This document shows, piece after piece, positions 24,924 through 34,922 of a DNA stretch of 64,000 bases (position 1 is the stretch's first letter; each line of letters opens with the position of its first letter). This DNA comes from CAWELS01 sp964468205 (GTDB lineage: Bacteria; Acidobacteriota; Terriglobia; Bryobacterales; Bryobacteraceae). The stretch spans positions 62,001-126,000 of the forward strand of contig CAYXVG010000012.1 of NCBI GenBank assembly GCA_964468205.1, in the 5' to 3' direction. The translations under genes and the position numbers were made by a program. A model generated the notes under the pieces. That model made no database searches. It was not told the DNA's origin and was given only the letters and a program-made list of their open reading frames with translations.

Positions 24924-26006
24924 TCAGCCTGGCTGCAATCCGAGAGCTTTGATCAGGCTCGTGACCGGCCGCCCGTCCTTGAAGAGGCCGAAGCCCCCTT
25001 TGTAGTCCCACGTCGCCCAGCCGATGCCGTTCTCCTCGAAAACCGAGCGCGTGTCCTCATACCACCGCATTCGCGGACCCGCGGGCGCCTTGTCGATGAC
25101 TCCCCACTCGCCGGAGTAGAGTGGCAGGCCGTACTTTCGGGCCGCCGCGAGCGGTCCTTCGATGAGTTCGGCCGTCGTGGAGCGGTCAAAAACGAAACGG
25201 TTCTCCGGAACCAACGCGGACTTGAGGCCCGGCTCAAGCGACTCCAACTCGGCTTCCGGCGCCAGGCGGCCTGGGTAGTTCACCGGCCCCGTGTAATCTC
25301 CGGCCCGGGTCCAGGAAGCGCGGTAATGAGTCAGGATCATCGGATGGTAGTAGTGGAAGCTAAGGATGACATCAGGGTCGTTTTCCGGGATACGCAGTTC
25401 GTCGAAGGTGAACACGGACTGCCACATATTGGAGCCAACTATGATCTTGCGCTTCGGCTCCAGTTCCCGGATCACGGCAACCATCTTGTTCACGAGCCGG
25501 TTCCACTGTTCCGGGTCGTCCGCGACGGGTTCGTTCATTGGCTCGTAAGCGACCTTCCCCACGGAGCGGCCGCCCACCTGGGAAGAGAGGTCGCGCCAGC
25601 AATCCAGGAAGCGTTCCTGGGCCTCCGGTTTTGTCCATAACGGCCGTTCCTTTTCGTTGAAATGGTGCGAGCGCAAGATGTGTAGGTCAATCACGGCCCC
25701 CAGGCCGTATTCATCGCACCAGTCAAGCGCGTTGTTGAGCAGTTCAAAAGCTTCTGGTTCTCTCTCGCCGCTCTCGTCCCAGAGTTGCTCTTCGTCGACC
25801 GGGATGCGGAGATGGTCGAGGCCGAGGCCGGCGAGAAACGCAACATCCTTCTTTTGGAAATAGGAGCGGCGTTCGGCGCCGCGGCGGCGGCTTTGGGATA
25901 GCCAGTGGGAAATGTTCGTTCCGCGGCGCGCCTGGAAACTATCCGAGGCGCGAAGCATAGCGGGTGCGGCGAGCAGGCCTTTCGTAAACGTGCGGCGATC
26001 CAGCAT
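24924..26006 (-). CDS. GH5-type glycoside hydrolase, secreted
   Basis: The 360-residue protein starts at ATG 26006 with a twin-arginine-like signal (LDRRTFTKGLLAAPAML). It has the cellulase-family fold: RIPVDEEQLWD near residue 86, the acid/base Glu in VAYEPMNEP (about residue 157), the HYYHP segment near 220, and the nucleophile Glu in PLYSGEWGVID (about 300). These match GH5-like (cellulase family A) enzymes; the substrate, for example cellulose, mannan or another beta-glucan, is not evident. It follows nuoN by 48 bases on the minus strand. The last gene of the complex I operon may read through into it. Confidence 0.85.
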   Translation of the reverse strand: MLDRRTFTKGLLAAPAMLRASDSFQARRGTNISHWLSQSRRRGAERRSYFQKKDVAFLAGLGLDHLRIPVDEEQLWDESGEREPEAFELLNNALDWCDEYGLGAVIDLHILRSHHFNEKERPLWTKPEAQERFLDCWRDLSSQVGGRSVGKVAYEPMNEPVADDPEQWNRLVNKMVAVIRELEPKRKIIVGSNMWQSVFTFDELRIPENDPDVILSFHYYHPMILTHYRASWTRAGDYTGPVNYPGRLAPEAELESLEPGLKSALVPENRFVFDRSTTAELIEGPLAAARKYGLPLYSGEWGVIDKAPAGPRMRWYEDTRSVFEENGIGWATWDYKGGFGLFKDGRPVTSLIKALGLQPG

Positions 26007-26054
26007 AGGATTCCTCAGGACTACGATATCCGAAAACAGCAAGGCCGCGCCGCC

Positions 26055-27527
26055 TTACCAGGCCGCGGCAAACAACGCCCCGCTGACGGCAAAGCGGAGG
26101 ACGATGGCCGGGAATACCCCGAGCAGAATCGTGCCGGTGGCGCAGATCCACAGCGCGGCCTGAATCCCGTGGCCAACGGGCGGCAGGCTCTCCGCATCCG
26201 CGGCGGGCTCGTGGAAGTACATCAGCACAAGAATTCGGAGGTAGTAGTAGGCGGCGACAGCGCTATTCAGGAGGCCGAGTACGGTCAACGAGTAAAGGCC
26301 GGAGTCGATCGCGGCCTTGAAGATATAGAACTTACCGAAGAAGCCGCCGGTCAAGGGAATGCCAATGAGTGAAAGGAGGAAGACTGCGAACACCGCCGCC
26401 AGCGCCGGCTGCCGCTGCGCCAGTCCGGCATAGCTGTCCACCCGGACGAACTGCTCTCCCGGCCGGGCGAAGTACGTCACCACGGCGAAAGCTCCGATAT
26501 TCATGAGTGCATACGCCGCCAGGTAGAACATCACGGCCTGAACGCCTTCCGCGGAACCCGCGGTAACCGCGACCAGAACGTATCCGGCGTGAGCGATAGA
26601 GCTGTAGGCAAGCAGCCGCTTGATGTTCTGTTGCACAATCGCGCACAGGTTGCCAACGAGCATGGTGCCGAGAGCAACCCACCACAGGATCGGAATCCAG
26701 GCCTGTCCCACCGGCTCGAAAGTGGTCACGAAGACGCGGATGATAATGGCAAACGCCGCGGCTTTCGGCCCAGCGGAGAGGAAGCCGGCAACCGGAGCGG
26801 CGGCGCCCTGGTAGACGTCAGCCGCCCATACCTGGAAGGGCGCGGCCGAAACCTTGAACGCAAGCCCCGCGAACATCATTGCCGCGCTGGTGGCCAGGAG
26901 CACGAAGGGAGGACGCGTTTCCGCATCCGCGAGGGCGGCTTGAATCTTCATCAAGTCAGTCGTGCCAGTTCCTCCGTAGATCCAGGCCACGCCGTAGAGC
27001 AAGAAAGCAGTGGCGAACGAGCCGAGCAGGAAGTATTTGATGGCCGCTTCGTTATTGCGAGCGTCGGAACGGAGGTACCCGGCAAGCACGTAACTAGCGA
27101 TGGAGGAGATCTCCAGGCCCACGAAGATCATGATCAGTTCGCGGGACGACACCATGAAGCATTGGCCAACCACACAGAAGACGATCAGCGCGTAGTACTC
27201 GCCCGAGTTCGGACGCTCCCGCTCAATGTACTGCTTGGAGATAAGAACCGTCAGCAATCCGACCGAGATCACAAGCGTCCGGAAGAAGGTGGTGAACCCG
27301 TCGACAACGACCATCTCACGGAACGCCGTGCCCGGGAACCCGTTCGAGATCGCCACCGCCGCCAGGGCGAAGGCAAATCCGGCTCCGGCCACAAACGTGA
27401 GCCGGCCTTTGTTCTCGCGCCGGAGTAATGGTTCGAGCGCCATCGCAGCCGTGCCGAAGACGATCAGCACGATTTCCGGCAGCACCCGCAACACGTCGAT
27501 TCCCGAGGGGATAAAGCTACCGGGCAT
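26055..27527 (-). CDS. nuoN: NADH-quinone oxidoreductase subunit N
   Basis: NuoN is one of three antiporter-like membrane subunits of complex I that translocate protons. The product is about 490 residues, all-helical and highly hydrophobic, with the family phrase AALPFQVWAADVYQGAAAPVAG-type (here SAAPFQVWAADVYQGAAAP near residue 230) and the KKLLAYSSIAHAGYVLVA-like motif (RLLAYSSIAHAGYVLVA near residue 300). Three in-frame ATGs (27539, 27530, 27527) exist; 27527 has the best placed GGAGG. The start overlaps the nuoM stop. It is last in the operon. Confidence 0.94.
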   Translation of the reverse strand: MPGSFIPSGIDVLRVLPEIVLIVFGTAAMALEPLLRRENKGRLTFVAGAGFAFALAAVAISNGFPGTAFREMVVVDGFTTFFRTLVISVGLLTVLISKQYIERERPNSGEYYALIVFCVVGQCFMVSSRELIMIFVGLEISSIASYVLAGYLRSDARNNEAAIKYFLLGSFATAFLLYGVAWIYGGTGTTDLMKIQAALADAETRPPFVLLATSAAMMFAGLAFKVSAAPFQVWAADVYQGAAAPVAGFLSAGPKAAAFAIIIRVFVTTFEPVGQAWIPILWWVALGTMLVGNLCAIVQQNIKRLLAYSSIAHAGYVLVAVTAGSAEGVQAVMFYLAAYALMNIGAFAVVTYFARPGEQFVRVDSYAGLAQRQPALAAVFAVFLLSLIGIPLTGGFFGKFYIFKAAIDSGLYSLTVLGLLNSAVAAYYYLRILVLMYFHEPAADAESLPPVGHGIQAALWICATGTILLGVFPAIVLRFAVSGALFAAAW

Positions 27528-29064
27528 CATTGCCTCCATCCGCCCAAACCGTGCCGCCGGCCGGCTGGTTCTCGACCAGAAACTCGGCGTTCACCTTTGT
27601 CTGTTCCAGGACGCGGGCGTTTTGCGCGCTCACCGGAGGCAGGAAAGTATGAGTGACAGTTCCCATCCAAACCATGAGAACCACGAGTGGAATGGCCGCC
27701 GCCCATTCTCGCGGCACAAGATCCTTCATCCGCGAACGGACCGTTTCCGGCGTGTCCCCGAAAAAGACCCTCTGGTAGAGCCAGAGCATATAGCAAGCCG
27801 ACAGGATGACCCCGATGGCGGCGCAGACGGTCCAGCGGAAGTCCACCTGGGCAGAACCTTGCAGCACCAGGAACTCGCCTACAAAGTTGTTCAGCGAGGG
27901 CAGTCCGATACTCGCGAGCATCGTGATCATGAACACGGTAGAAAGATTTGGCGCCGCGGTCGCCACGCCTCCGTAGTCCTTGATCTCCAGTGAGTGCCTG
28001 CGCTCGTATAGAAAACCGACCAACATGAAGAGAGCGCCGGTGGAGATGCCATGGTTCAGCATCTGATAGACGGCGCCGTCGATGCCGGCCTGAGTGAAAG
28101 TGAAGATCCCGAGCACGACAAAGCCCAGGTGGCTCACCGACGAATAGGCGACCAGCTTCTTCATGTTCGGCTGCACCATTGCGACCAGGGCGCCGTAGAT
28201 GATGCCAATAATCGCCAGCACGACGATGAACGGCGCGTGCTCGCGGCTCGCCGTGGGGAACATGGGCAGGCAGAAGCGCACGATGCCGTAGGTCCCCATC
28301 TTCAGCATTACGCTGGCCAGCATGATGGAACCGGCCGTCGGAGCCTCGACGTGGGCGTCGGGCAGCCAAGTGTGCAACGGAAAGAGCGGCACTTTGATCG
28401 CGAAGGCCACGAAAAACGCCCAGAATAGGGCGATCTGCTCGACTCGCGTTAGCACCAGTTCGCCGCTCGAGATCATCGCCGTCAGGGTGGCGTAGTCGAA
28501 GGTCCCGGCCCGGCTGTAAAGGTAGAGGATGCCGGCGAGCATCAATACAGACCCCGCCATGGTGTAGAGGAAAAACTTCACGGCTGCGTAGATCCGCCGC
28601 TCGTGCCCCCATATCCCGATGAGGAAATACATTGGCACCAGCGAGACCTCCCAGAACACGTAGAAGAGGAAGAGGTCGAACGAAATGAATACGCCGATCA
28701 GGCCGGCCTCGAGCAGCAGCAGGAAGGCGTAGAACTCTTTGACGCGCTGGTCGATGGAACGCCACGACACGAGGATTGACAGCGGGGTGAGGAGGGTCGC
28801 CAGCAGGACCAGCCAAATGCTCAGTCCGTCCACACCGATGTGATAGCGGATGGAAGGCGACTCCATCCACTCGACGTCCGTCACGAACTGGAGTGTTGCC
28901 CCGCTGGACCAGATGGGCGCCGCGAGCCCGAGAGACAGCAGGAACGCGCCAATCGAGATCCCGAGCGAGATCCGTCGGGCGGCCTCGGGATTCGACCTGG
29001 GCAGGAGTAGCACGAGCACGAATCCGAGCGCCGGCAGCAGCAAAAGGGAGTTGAGGAGAATCAT
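27517..29064 (-). CDS. nuoM: NADH-quinone oxidoreductase subunit M
   Basis: A 515-residue antiporter-like subunit with about 14 helices. Signatures are ILVSWRSIDQRVKEFYAFLL near residue 95, FWEVSLVPMYFLIGIWGHE near 140, the PLFPLHTWLPDAHVEAPTAGS motif near 225 and the KKLVAYSSVSHLGFVVLGI motif near 300. Its start overlaps the nuoL stop (ATGA). Confidence 0.95.
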   Translation of the reverse strand: MILLNSLLLLPALGFVLVLLLPRSNPEAARRISLGISIGAFLLSLGLAAPIWSSGATLQFVTDVEWMESPSIRYHIGVDGLSIWLVLLATLLTPLSILVSWRSIDQRVKEFYAFLLLLEAGLIGVFISFDLFLFYVFWEVSLVPMYFLIGIWGHERRIYAAVKFFLYTMAGSVLMLAGILYLYSRAGTFDYATLTAMISSGELVLTRVEQIALFWAFFVAFAIKVPLFPLHTWLPDAHVEAPTAGSIMLASVMLKMGTYGIVRFCLPMFPTASREHAPFIVVLAIIGIIYGALVAMVQPNMKKLVAYSSVSHLGFVVLGIFTFTQAGIDGAVYQMLNHGISTGALFMLVGFLYERRHSLEIKDYGGVATAAPNLSTVFMITMLASIGLPSLNNFVGEFLVLQGSAQVDFRWTVCAAIGVILSACYMLWLYQRVFFGDTPETVRSRMKDLVPREWAAAIPLVVLMVWMGTVTHTFLPPVSAQNARVLEQTKVNAEFLVENQPAGGTVWADGGNDAR

Positions 29065-30911
29065 CGGATCCTCCCTAGAATCTGCGCCGCCACCAGCACT
29101 GCAGCCCCGCCAGTGAAGATCCAGGCGGCGTAGCTTCGGATATTCCCGGACTGCAGGCGCTTGAGAAGATTGCCCATCTCGTGCGCCCGGGCCCCGACAC
29201 CATTCACAAACGAGTCAATAATCTCGACATCCGTCAGCTTCCAAAGCAGAACCCGTGAGCCCGTGATCGCCGGCCGGATCACCGCCGCTCCGTAGATCTC
29301 ATCAACGAAGTACTTGTTGTAGACCAACCGGTAGACTCCCCCAAGGGATCTCGCGACACCGGCCGGCAGGCTCGGACGGAGCACGTAGAAGATAAACGCG
29401 AGGAGGATGCCACTAAGCCCGATGGCGACGGAGACAATTACCAGCCAGCTTTCGTGGTGCGCCTCGCCGTGCGGGAACACCGGCTCCAACACGCGCAGAA
29501 CGGGAAGGAACCCGCCTCCCAGCGAGAGAACGGCAAGGATCGCCAGCGGAGCCGTCATGGATGGCGGCGACTCATGCGGATGCGCCTCGCCCCTGTAAGC
29601 GCCGAAGAAGCACAGGAAGATCGCACGGAAGACGTAGAAGGCCGTTATTCCGGCAGTCAAGGCCCCAATCCAGTACATCCACGGATGGTGGTGATACGCG
29701 GCCAGCAGAATTTCGTCCTTGCTGTGGAAGCCGGAGAAAGGCGGAACCCCTGCGATCGCGACCGCGGCACAAACCAGGGTGGCAAACGTCATAGGTATCT
29801 TCCCCGCCAGCCCCCCCATCTTCCGGAGATCCTGCTCGCCGCCAAGCGCATGAATAACGCTGCCCGCGCCGAGGAAGAGGAGCGCCTTGAAGAAGGCGTG
29901 CGTTACAAGGTGGAAGATGCCGCCGGCAAAAGCGCCCACCCCTACGGCGAGGATCATATAGCCGAGTTGCGAGACCGTTGAGTAAGCGAAAACCTTCTTG
30001 ATGTCGAACTGCGTGAGGCCTATGGTAGCGGCTACAAATGCCGTCAGTAGCCCGACGCCCGCCACCACGTCCATCGCCAGGGGAGCCTGCAGGTAGAGCG
30101 CCGAGGAGCGCGCGATCATGTAAACGCCCGCTGTCACCATCGTGGCCGCATGGATCAGCGCCGAAACCGGAGTCGGACCTTCCATGGCGTCGGGAAGCCA
30201 GACGTAGAGCGGAATCTGGGCGGATTTGCCCGTTGCGCCAACGAAGAGCAGCAGGCAGATCGCGGTCAGGATGCCGGCGCTCTCCTCCGCCGGCATTCGT
30301 GACGCCTCGCCGAAAACCACCGGAAAGTCCAGCGTCCCGAATGTGACAACGATCAGAAACATCGCCAGCGCGAAGCCGAAGTCGCCAATGCGGTTAACGA
30401 TAAACGCCTTGTTCCCCGCCGTCGATGCGCTATGCCTGCGGAAGTAGAATCCGATCAGGAGGTAGCTGCACAGCCCCACGCCTTCCCAACCCACGAAGAG
30501 CACCAGGAAGTTGTTCGCGAGCACGAGTACCAGCATGAAGAACATGAACAGATTCAAAAAGGCGAAAAAGCGATGGTAGCCGCCCTCGTGGGCCATGTAG
30601 CCGGCCGAGTAGATGTGGATGAGGAGTCCGACGCCAGTAACCACGAGCAGCATTACCGCGGTAAGCTGGTCCACCGCGAATTCGAGCCGTACATTCAGAA
30701 TCCCGCTGTCGATCCATGTGCCGTAGCTCTCGGTATAAGGACTCCCCATGGGCGCCAACGCCCGCAGCACTTTCAGTACCCAGACGAAGGAGAGAGCGAC
30801 GGTTCCAATAGCGATCGCGTTAACAGCCGTTTTCGAGAGGCGCCGGCCGAGAATCCCGTTCGCCACGAAGCCGGTCAGCGGGAGCGCGGGTATTAGCCAT
30901 AGATGCTGCAT
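29061..30911 (-). CDS. nuoL: NADH-quinone oxidoreductase subunit L
   Basis: A 616-residue antiporter-like subunit with the long lateral helix expected at the C-terminus. Key phrases are FVGWEGVGLCSYLLIGFY near residue 143, IPLYVWLPDAMEGPTPVSAL near 230 and KKVFAYSTVSQLGYMILAVG near 305. A Lys-Glu proton channel set is implied by these conserved helices. The start is ATG 30911, after a four-base gap from nuoK. Confidence 0.95.
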   Translation of the reverse strand: MQHLWLIPALPLTGFVANGILGRRLSKTAVNAIAIGTVALSFVWVLKVLRALAPMGSPYTESYGTWIDSGILNVRLEFAVDQLTAVMLLVVTGVGLLIHIYSAGYMAHEGGYHRFFAFLNLFMFFMLVLVLANNFLVLFVGWEGVGLCSYLLIGFYFRRHSASTAGNKAFIVNRIGDFGFALAMFLIVVTFGTLDFPVVFGEASRMPAEESAGILTAICLLLFVGATGKSAQIPLYVWLPDAMEGPTPVSALIHAATMVTAGVYMIARSSALYLQAPLAMDVVAGVGLLTAFVAATIGLTQFDIKKVFAYSTVSQLGYMILAVGVGAFAGGIFHLVTHAFFKALLFLGAGSVIHALGGEQDLRKMGGLAGKIPMTFATLVCAAVAIAGVPPFSGFHSKDEILLAAYHHHPWMYWIGALTAGITAFYVFRAIFLCFFGAYRGEAHPHESPPSMTAPLAILAVLSLGGGFLPVLRVLEPVFPHGEAHHESWLVIVSVAIGLSGILLAFIFYVLRPSLPAGVARSLGGVYRLVYNKYFVDEIYGAAVIRPAITGSRVLLWKLTDVEIIDSFVNGVGARAHEMGNLLKRLQSGNIRSYAAWIFTGGAAVLVAAQILGRIR

Positions 30912-30915
30912 CGTC

Positions 30916-31224
30916 TTAGTGTTTGAGCGAATTCACCTCATCCACCGCAAGCGTATTGCGATTCCGGTAGAGCGCCAGGATGATGGCGAGTCCGACGGCC
31001 GCCTCGGCCGCCGCCACCACCATCACGAAGAACGTGAATATGTGACCGTCAACCTTGTCGAGTTTGTAGGAGAAGGTTATGAAACTCAGGTTCACGGCGT
31101 TAAGCATCAGCTCGATACACATGAACGTGGTGATCAGGTTGCGCCGGAAAAGAAAACCCGCCGCGCCCAGCACGAACAGGATGGCGCTGAGGATCAGAAA
31201 CCAGGAAAGTGGCACGCCCTGCAC
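30916..31224 (-). CDS. nuoK: NADH-quinone oxidoreductase subunit K
   Basis: A 102-residue three-helix subunit with the conserved glutamate helix FMCIELMLNAVNLSFITFS (about residues 33-51). It starts with GTG at 31224, overlapping the nuoJ stop by one base (TAGTG), which supports strong translational coupling. Confidence 0.96.
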   Translation of the reverse strand: MQGVPLSWFLILSAILFVLGAAGFLFRRNLITTFMCIELMLNAVNLSFITFSYKLDKVDGHIFTFFVMVVAAAEAAVGLAIILALYRNRNTLAVDEVNSLKH

Positions 31225-31724
31225 TAGAGGATCTCCTTCCGCGCCAGGACCACCGCGCCAATGATTGCGACGAGAATCAGAACCGACGTCACCTCAAAAG
31301 GCAAAAGGTAATCAGTAAATAACAGTTCCCCGAGGTCGCGGGGCGTTCCGCTTTCAAAGCCCCCAAACACCACCCGTTCCTCCTTGGGGTAGAGCTTTTG
31401 AACCGCAAAACTGACTACGCCGAGGAAGATCACCAGCGTGGGAATCCCAAGCAAGCGGACGGGCCAGGAACGTACTCCCTGAGATTCCGGCTCGGCGTTG
31501 AGCAGCATGATGACGAAAATGAAGAGCACCATCACGGCGCCGGCGTAGACCAGAACCTGCGCGGCGGCGATGAACTCACCCCCTAGCATGAGATACAGAG
31601 CCGCCAGCGAGACCATCACCCCGATCAATGAAATCGCGCTACGAATGGGGTGTGTCTGCACTACTACGCTGATACCGCAGAGCACGGCGGCGGAAGCGAG
31701 TATGAGGAAGAGAATCGTCTCCAT
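31224..31724 (-). CDS. nuoJ: NADH-quinone oxidoreductase subunit J
   Basis: A 166-residue five-helix subunit that begins FLILASAAVLCGISVVVQTH and carries the characteristic VYAGAVMVLFIFVIMLLN helix (about residues 60-77). The start is ATG 31724, and nuoH ends just 6 bases upstream in transcript terms. No nuoI lies between nuoH and nuoJ. Confidence 0.94.
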   Translation of the reverse strand: METILFLILASAAVLCGISVVVQTHPIRSAISLIGVMVSLAALYLMLGGEFIAAAQVLVYAGAVMVLFIFVIMLLNAEPESQGVRSWPVRLLGIPTLVIFLGVVSFAVQKLYPKEERVVFGGFESGTPRDLGELLFTDYLLPFEVTSVLILVAIIGAVVLARKEIL

Positions 31725-31730
31725 GGTTCG

Positions 31731-32921
31731 TCAGCCGAACACCGCCACCAGAAAGGCCGTGGCGAACAGGTTCACCAGCGACACTGGGAACAGGAAGGTC
31801 CAGGTGAATCGCATCAACTGGTCATACCGGAGGCGGGGCATTGTTCCGCGCACCCAAATGTATAGGAAAAGCAGCCCCCCGGTTTTGGCCATGAACCAGA
31901 ACAATGGCAACAGCCATGCCTGCACGGCCGGAAGCAAGACAAGAAGCGCAAGCCCTAGAAACACGATCATTACAACGGGAAGCGTCAAGCGATCCCGCCG
32001 CCGCGCTGGATTCATCGCGTGGTAGCCCGCAACCGCCGCGCACCCCAGAAACAGAGCGGTTGGTACAAAGCGCGAACCCAGTTCCTCCGGAAACAGCGGC
32101 CGCCAACCTCCCAGAAACACGGTGGTCATGATCGCGGTGATGGTGATCATGTTCGCGTATTCAGCCATGAAGAACGACGCGAACTTCATGCTGCTGTACT
32201 CGGTGTGAAACCCGGCCACGAGTTCGTTCTCGGCCTCGGGGAGATCGAACGGAATCCGGTTCGTCTCGGCGAAAGCCGCAATCAGGAAGATCAGAAACCC
32301 GAAGATCTGCGGAGCGGGAAACTGGAAGATGGCCCAATTCGGCAGAAATCCGAATTGATAGCCGGCCTGGCCGTCAACAATCTCCCCCAGGCTGAGCGTC
32401 CCGAACATGACCAGTGGCGCTGCCAGGGCAATCCCCAGAGGCAGTTCGTAACTGATCATCTGAGCGGCGGCCCGCAGGCTACCCAGCAAAGCATACTTGT
32501 TGTTCGAAGCCCATCCGGCGAGAGCGACTCCGTAAACTCCGATCGACGAGATCGCGAGCGCGAAGAGAATACCCACGTTGAGATCCGCGAGCTGCATTGG
32601 GGTTGTGACCCCCAACACTTCAATCTCCGGGCCGAACGGTATGATCGCAATCGTGATCAGCGACAAAGTGATCGCGAGAAATGGCGCGAGAACGTAGAAG
32701 AACTTGTTCACGTGCGCCGGAATGAGATCTTCCTTGGTCAGCAGTTTTATCACGTCGGCAATGGGCTGGAACAATCCGTGCGGACCCACCCGGTAAGGCC
32801 CCATCCGTAGCTGGATGTGCGCGATCACCTTCCGCTCAACCCACTGGAGATAGGCCAGGATAGTGAGAAGCGCCGCGAGCACCATTGCGGCCTTGAGCGC
32901 GCTGAGCAGGTAGAAATTCAT
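31731..32921 (-). CDS. nuoH: NADH-quinone oxidoreductase subunit H
   Basis: A 396-residue membrane subunit next to the quinone site. The amphipathic sequence ERKVIAHIQLRMGPYRVGPH near residue 30 and the acidic loop FAETNRIPFDLPEAENELVAG (about 220) are diagnostic. The start ATG at 32921 touches the nuoG stop with no gap. The next gene on the transcript is nuoJ, so nuoI, which normally follows nuoH, is not here. Confidence 0.96.
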   Translation of the reverse strand: MNFYLLSALKAAMVLAALLTILAYLQWVERKVIAHIQLRMGPYRVGPHGLFQPIADVIKLLTKEDLIPAHVNKFFYVLAPFLAITLSLITIAIIPFGPEIEVLGVTTPMQLADLNVGILFALAISSIGVYGVALAGWASNNKYALLGSLRAAAQMISYELPLGIALAAPLVMFGTLSLGEIVDGQAGYQFGFLPNWAIFQFPAPQIFGFLIFLIAAFAETNRIPFDLPEAENELVAGFHTEYSSMKFASFFMAEYANMITITAIMTTVFLGGWRPLFPEELGSRFVPTALFLGCAAVAGYHAMNPARRRDRLTLPVVMIVFLGLALLVLLPAVQAWLLPLFWFMAKTGGLLFLYIWVRGTMPRLRYDQLMRFTWTFLFPVSLVNLFATAFLVAVFG

Positions 32922-34922
32922 CTATTTAGCGCCCTCCCGGTACAACCCGCCGGGCGATTCTTTCACCGTGTTCAGTACCTTTGAATAACGGCCCAGCGAA
33001 CCGCTCGTGAAAAGCGTATCCTCGACCGAGAACACCGGGACGGAAGCGCCGGGCGCCGGCGGCTCTGGCGCTTGCGCCTCAGGCGCGGCGGCATGGACTT
33101 CGATTCCCATCGAGCCGGCCAGGAGGCGGAAAATGTCGAGGTCCGTTTTCGGCCCCATGACTTCAAGCGCCCGCTCCAGGCGCTGCGACTCGCCGCACAC
33201 GTTCGTTACGGTTCCCGTCTTTTCGTATAACGAAGCCGCCGGCAGCACGAGATTCGCGTTCTGAGCGGTCTCGGTGAGGAAGAGATCCTGCGCGATGACG
33301 AAGGTGTTCGCGGAGACCAGCTTATGGCGCCGCAGCGGATTCGCTCCGATCACCCAAAGTGCATCGAGCCCACTCTCGAACATGGCCGGCAACTCCAAAC
33401 CTGGAGTCTCAACCGCTTGATAACCCGGACCAAAATCGGGTGCGAGCCCAAGGTCAAGAGCGCCTCTGGAGTTCACGCAATCCAACAGGCAGACATACTT
33501 GACCGGAATGCCGAGCGAATCTCCCCACGCTACCAGGCGGCCTACACTGTCGCCGGCGATCGACGGTCCGTACAAAACCGCCAGCTCGTGTTCGCCGCGT
33601 ATGGCCTCGGTCAACGATTCCACCGCGGGCAACTCCTCGCCAGCCGCGGCCCGCACGGACCGCACCGCGAACTGGTCCTCGCGCACCGGACCGCGGGACA
33701 CCACGTAGGTGCGCGACTGGTGATGGCGCCAGTTGGCCCGCACCTGGAAAGCCAGGAGGGGATGCTGCTGCGCCAGGTCGGCGCCGATGACGAGAATAGC
33801 GCGGCTCGAGTAGAGATCGGCGGTGGCCGCCAGTGCGTCCGGCCGCCCGCCGAGGGCGTGCAAGAGTGCGGGCAGGTCTCCCGAACGGCGGTGGTCGATA
33901 TTGTTGGTGCGCAGGCCGCTTCGGGCAAACTCCTGCAGGAAGAGGTTCTCCTCGTTGGTGGTTTTGGTCGAGCCGATCACGCCAATCCGGCAGCCGTTGT
34001 CGCGGGCGGCCAGAAGCCGCTCGGCCGCGATGCGGATCGCGTCGGACCAAGTGACCGCCTGGAAGCCTGTCTTTCCTCTCACCAGCGGGGTTGTCAGCCG
34101 CTCCTCGTTGTGGACGAAGTCAAACGCAAAGCGCCCCTTGATGCACAGGAACTCGCCGTTGATGCCGGACCGGTCTCGGTTGTTGGCCCGGATGATCCGG
34201 TTTGTCCGCACACCGAGCGTTGTCTTGCAGCCGTTCGAGCAATGGGCGCAGATCGTCCCGGTGTGCTTCATCTCCCATGGCCGGGTGTGGTAGCGGTAAG
34301 TGCTGCTGGTCAGCGCTCCCACCGGGCAGATGTCAATACACATGCCGCACTCGTCGCATTCGAGATGATCGCCTTTGTTGGGGGCGATTTCGGTGGTCGC
34401 TCCACGATTCACAACACCCAGCGCCTTTACTCCCATGCCCTCGTCGCAAATTCGGACACAGCGGTAACAAAGGATGCATCGCGGCGCATCGTAGAAGACC
34501 ACCGGAGAGAACCGCTTTTCGTCGACGTGGTGCTTGATCTCGGTGAACCGCCCTTCTCCGGCGCCATAGCGGAAAACCGTGTCCTGCAATTCGCACTCAC
34601 CGCCTTTGTCGCAGACCGGGCAATCCAGCGGATGGTTCGTCAGCAGGAACTCGAGCATCGCCTTGCGTGACGCCACCACGGCAGGAGTTTTGGTGCGAAC
34701 CACCATACCCTCCCGGACCGGCAGGGTGCAGGAGGTCATCAGCTTCGGCGCGCCCTCGACCTCGACGAGGCACATCCGGCAGGCTGCCTGCAGCGACAGC
34801 CCTTCGTAGTAGCAGAAGGCGGGGATCTCAATGCCGGCTTCCCGCGCCACGTCGATGACCAACGCGCCCGGCGGCGCTTGTAGCGCTTTGCCGTCGATCG
34901 TGAGCGTCACCAGATCCGCCAT
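32922..34922 (-). CDS. nuoG: NADH-quinone oxidoreductase subunit G
   Basis: The 666-residue protein carries electron-transfer clusters in the peripheral arm. The [2Fe-2S] Cys set is CRMCLVEV with CTLPV (about residues 47-67). The His-Cys cluster is HPLDCPVCDKGGECELQ (about 95), and two CXXCXXC sets follow (CILCYRC and CDECGMCIDICP). The N7-type motif CAHCSNGC with a Cys 27 residues later is present too (about 220). The C-terminal molybdopterin-oxidoreductase-like domain is shortened, about 420 residues. The ATG at 34922 overlaps the nuoF stop (ATGA); an adjacent TTG at 34925 is less likely. Confidence 0.95.
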   Translation of the reverse strand: MADLVTLTIDGKALQAPPGALVIDVAREAGIEIPAFCYYEGLSLQAACRMCLVEVEGAPKLMTSCTLPVREGMVVRTKTPAVVASRKAMLEFLLTNHPLDCPVCDKGGECELQDTVFRYGAGEGRFTEIKHHVDEKRFSPVVFYDAPRCILCYRCVRICDEGMGVKALGVVNRGATTEIAPNKGDHLECDECGMCIDICPVGALTSSTYRYHTRPWEMKHTGTICAHCSNGCKTTLGVRTNRIIRANNRDRSGINGEFLCIKGRFAFDFVHNEERLTTPLVRGKTGFQAVTWSDAIRIAAERLLAARDNGCRIGVIGSTKTTNEENLFLQEFARSGLRTNNIDHRRSGDLPALLHALGGRPDALAATADLYSSRAILVIGADLAQQHPLLAFQVRANWRHHQSRTYVVSRGPVREDQFAVRSVRAAAGEELPAVESLTEAIRGEHELAVLYGPSIAGDSVGRLVAWGDSLGIPVKYVCLLDCVNSRGALDLGLAPDFGPGYQAVETPGLELPAMFESGLDALWVIGANPLRRHKLVSANTFVIAQDLFLTETAQNANLVLPAASLYEKTGTVTNVCGESQRLERALEVMGPKTDLDIFRLLAGSMGIEVHAAAPEAQAPEPPAPGASVPVFSVEDTLFTSGSLGRYSKVLNTVKESPGGLYREGAK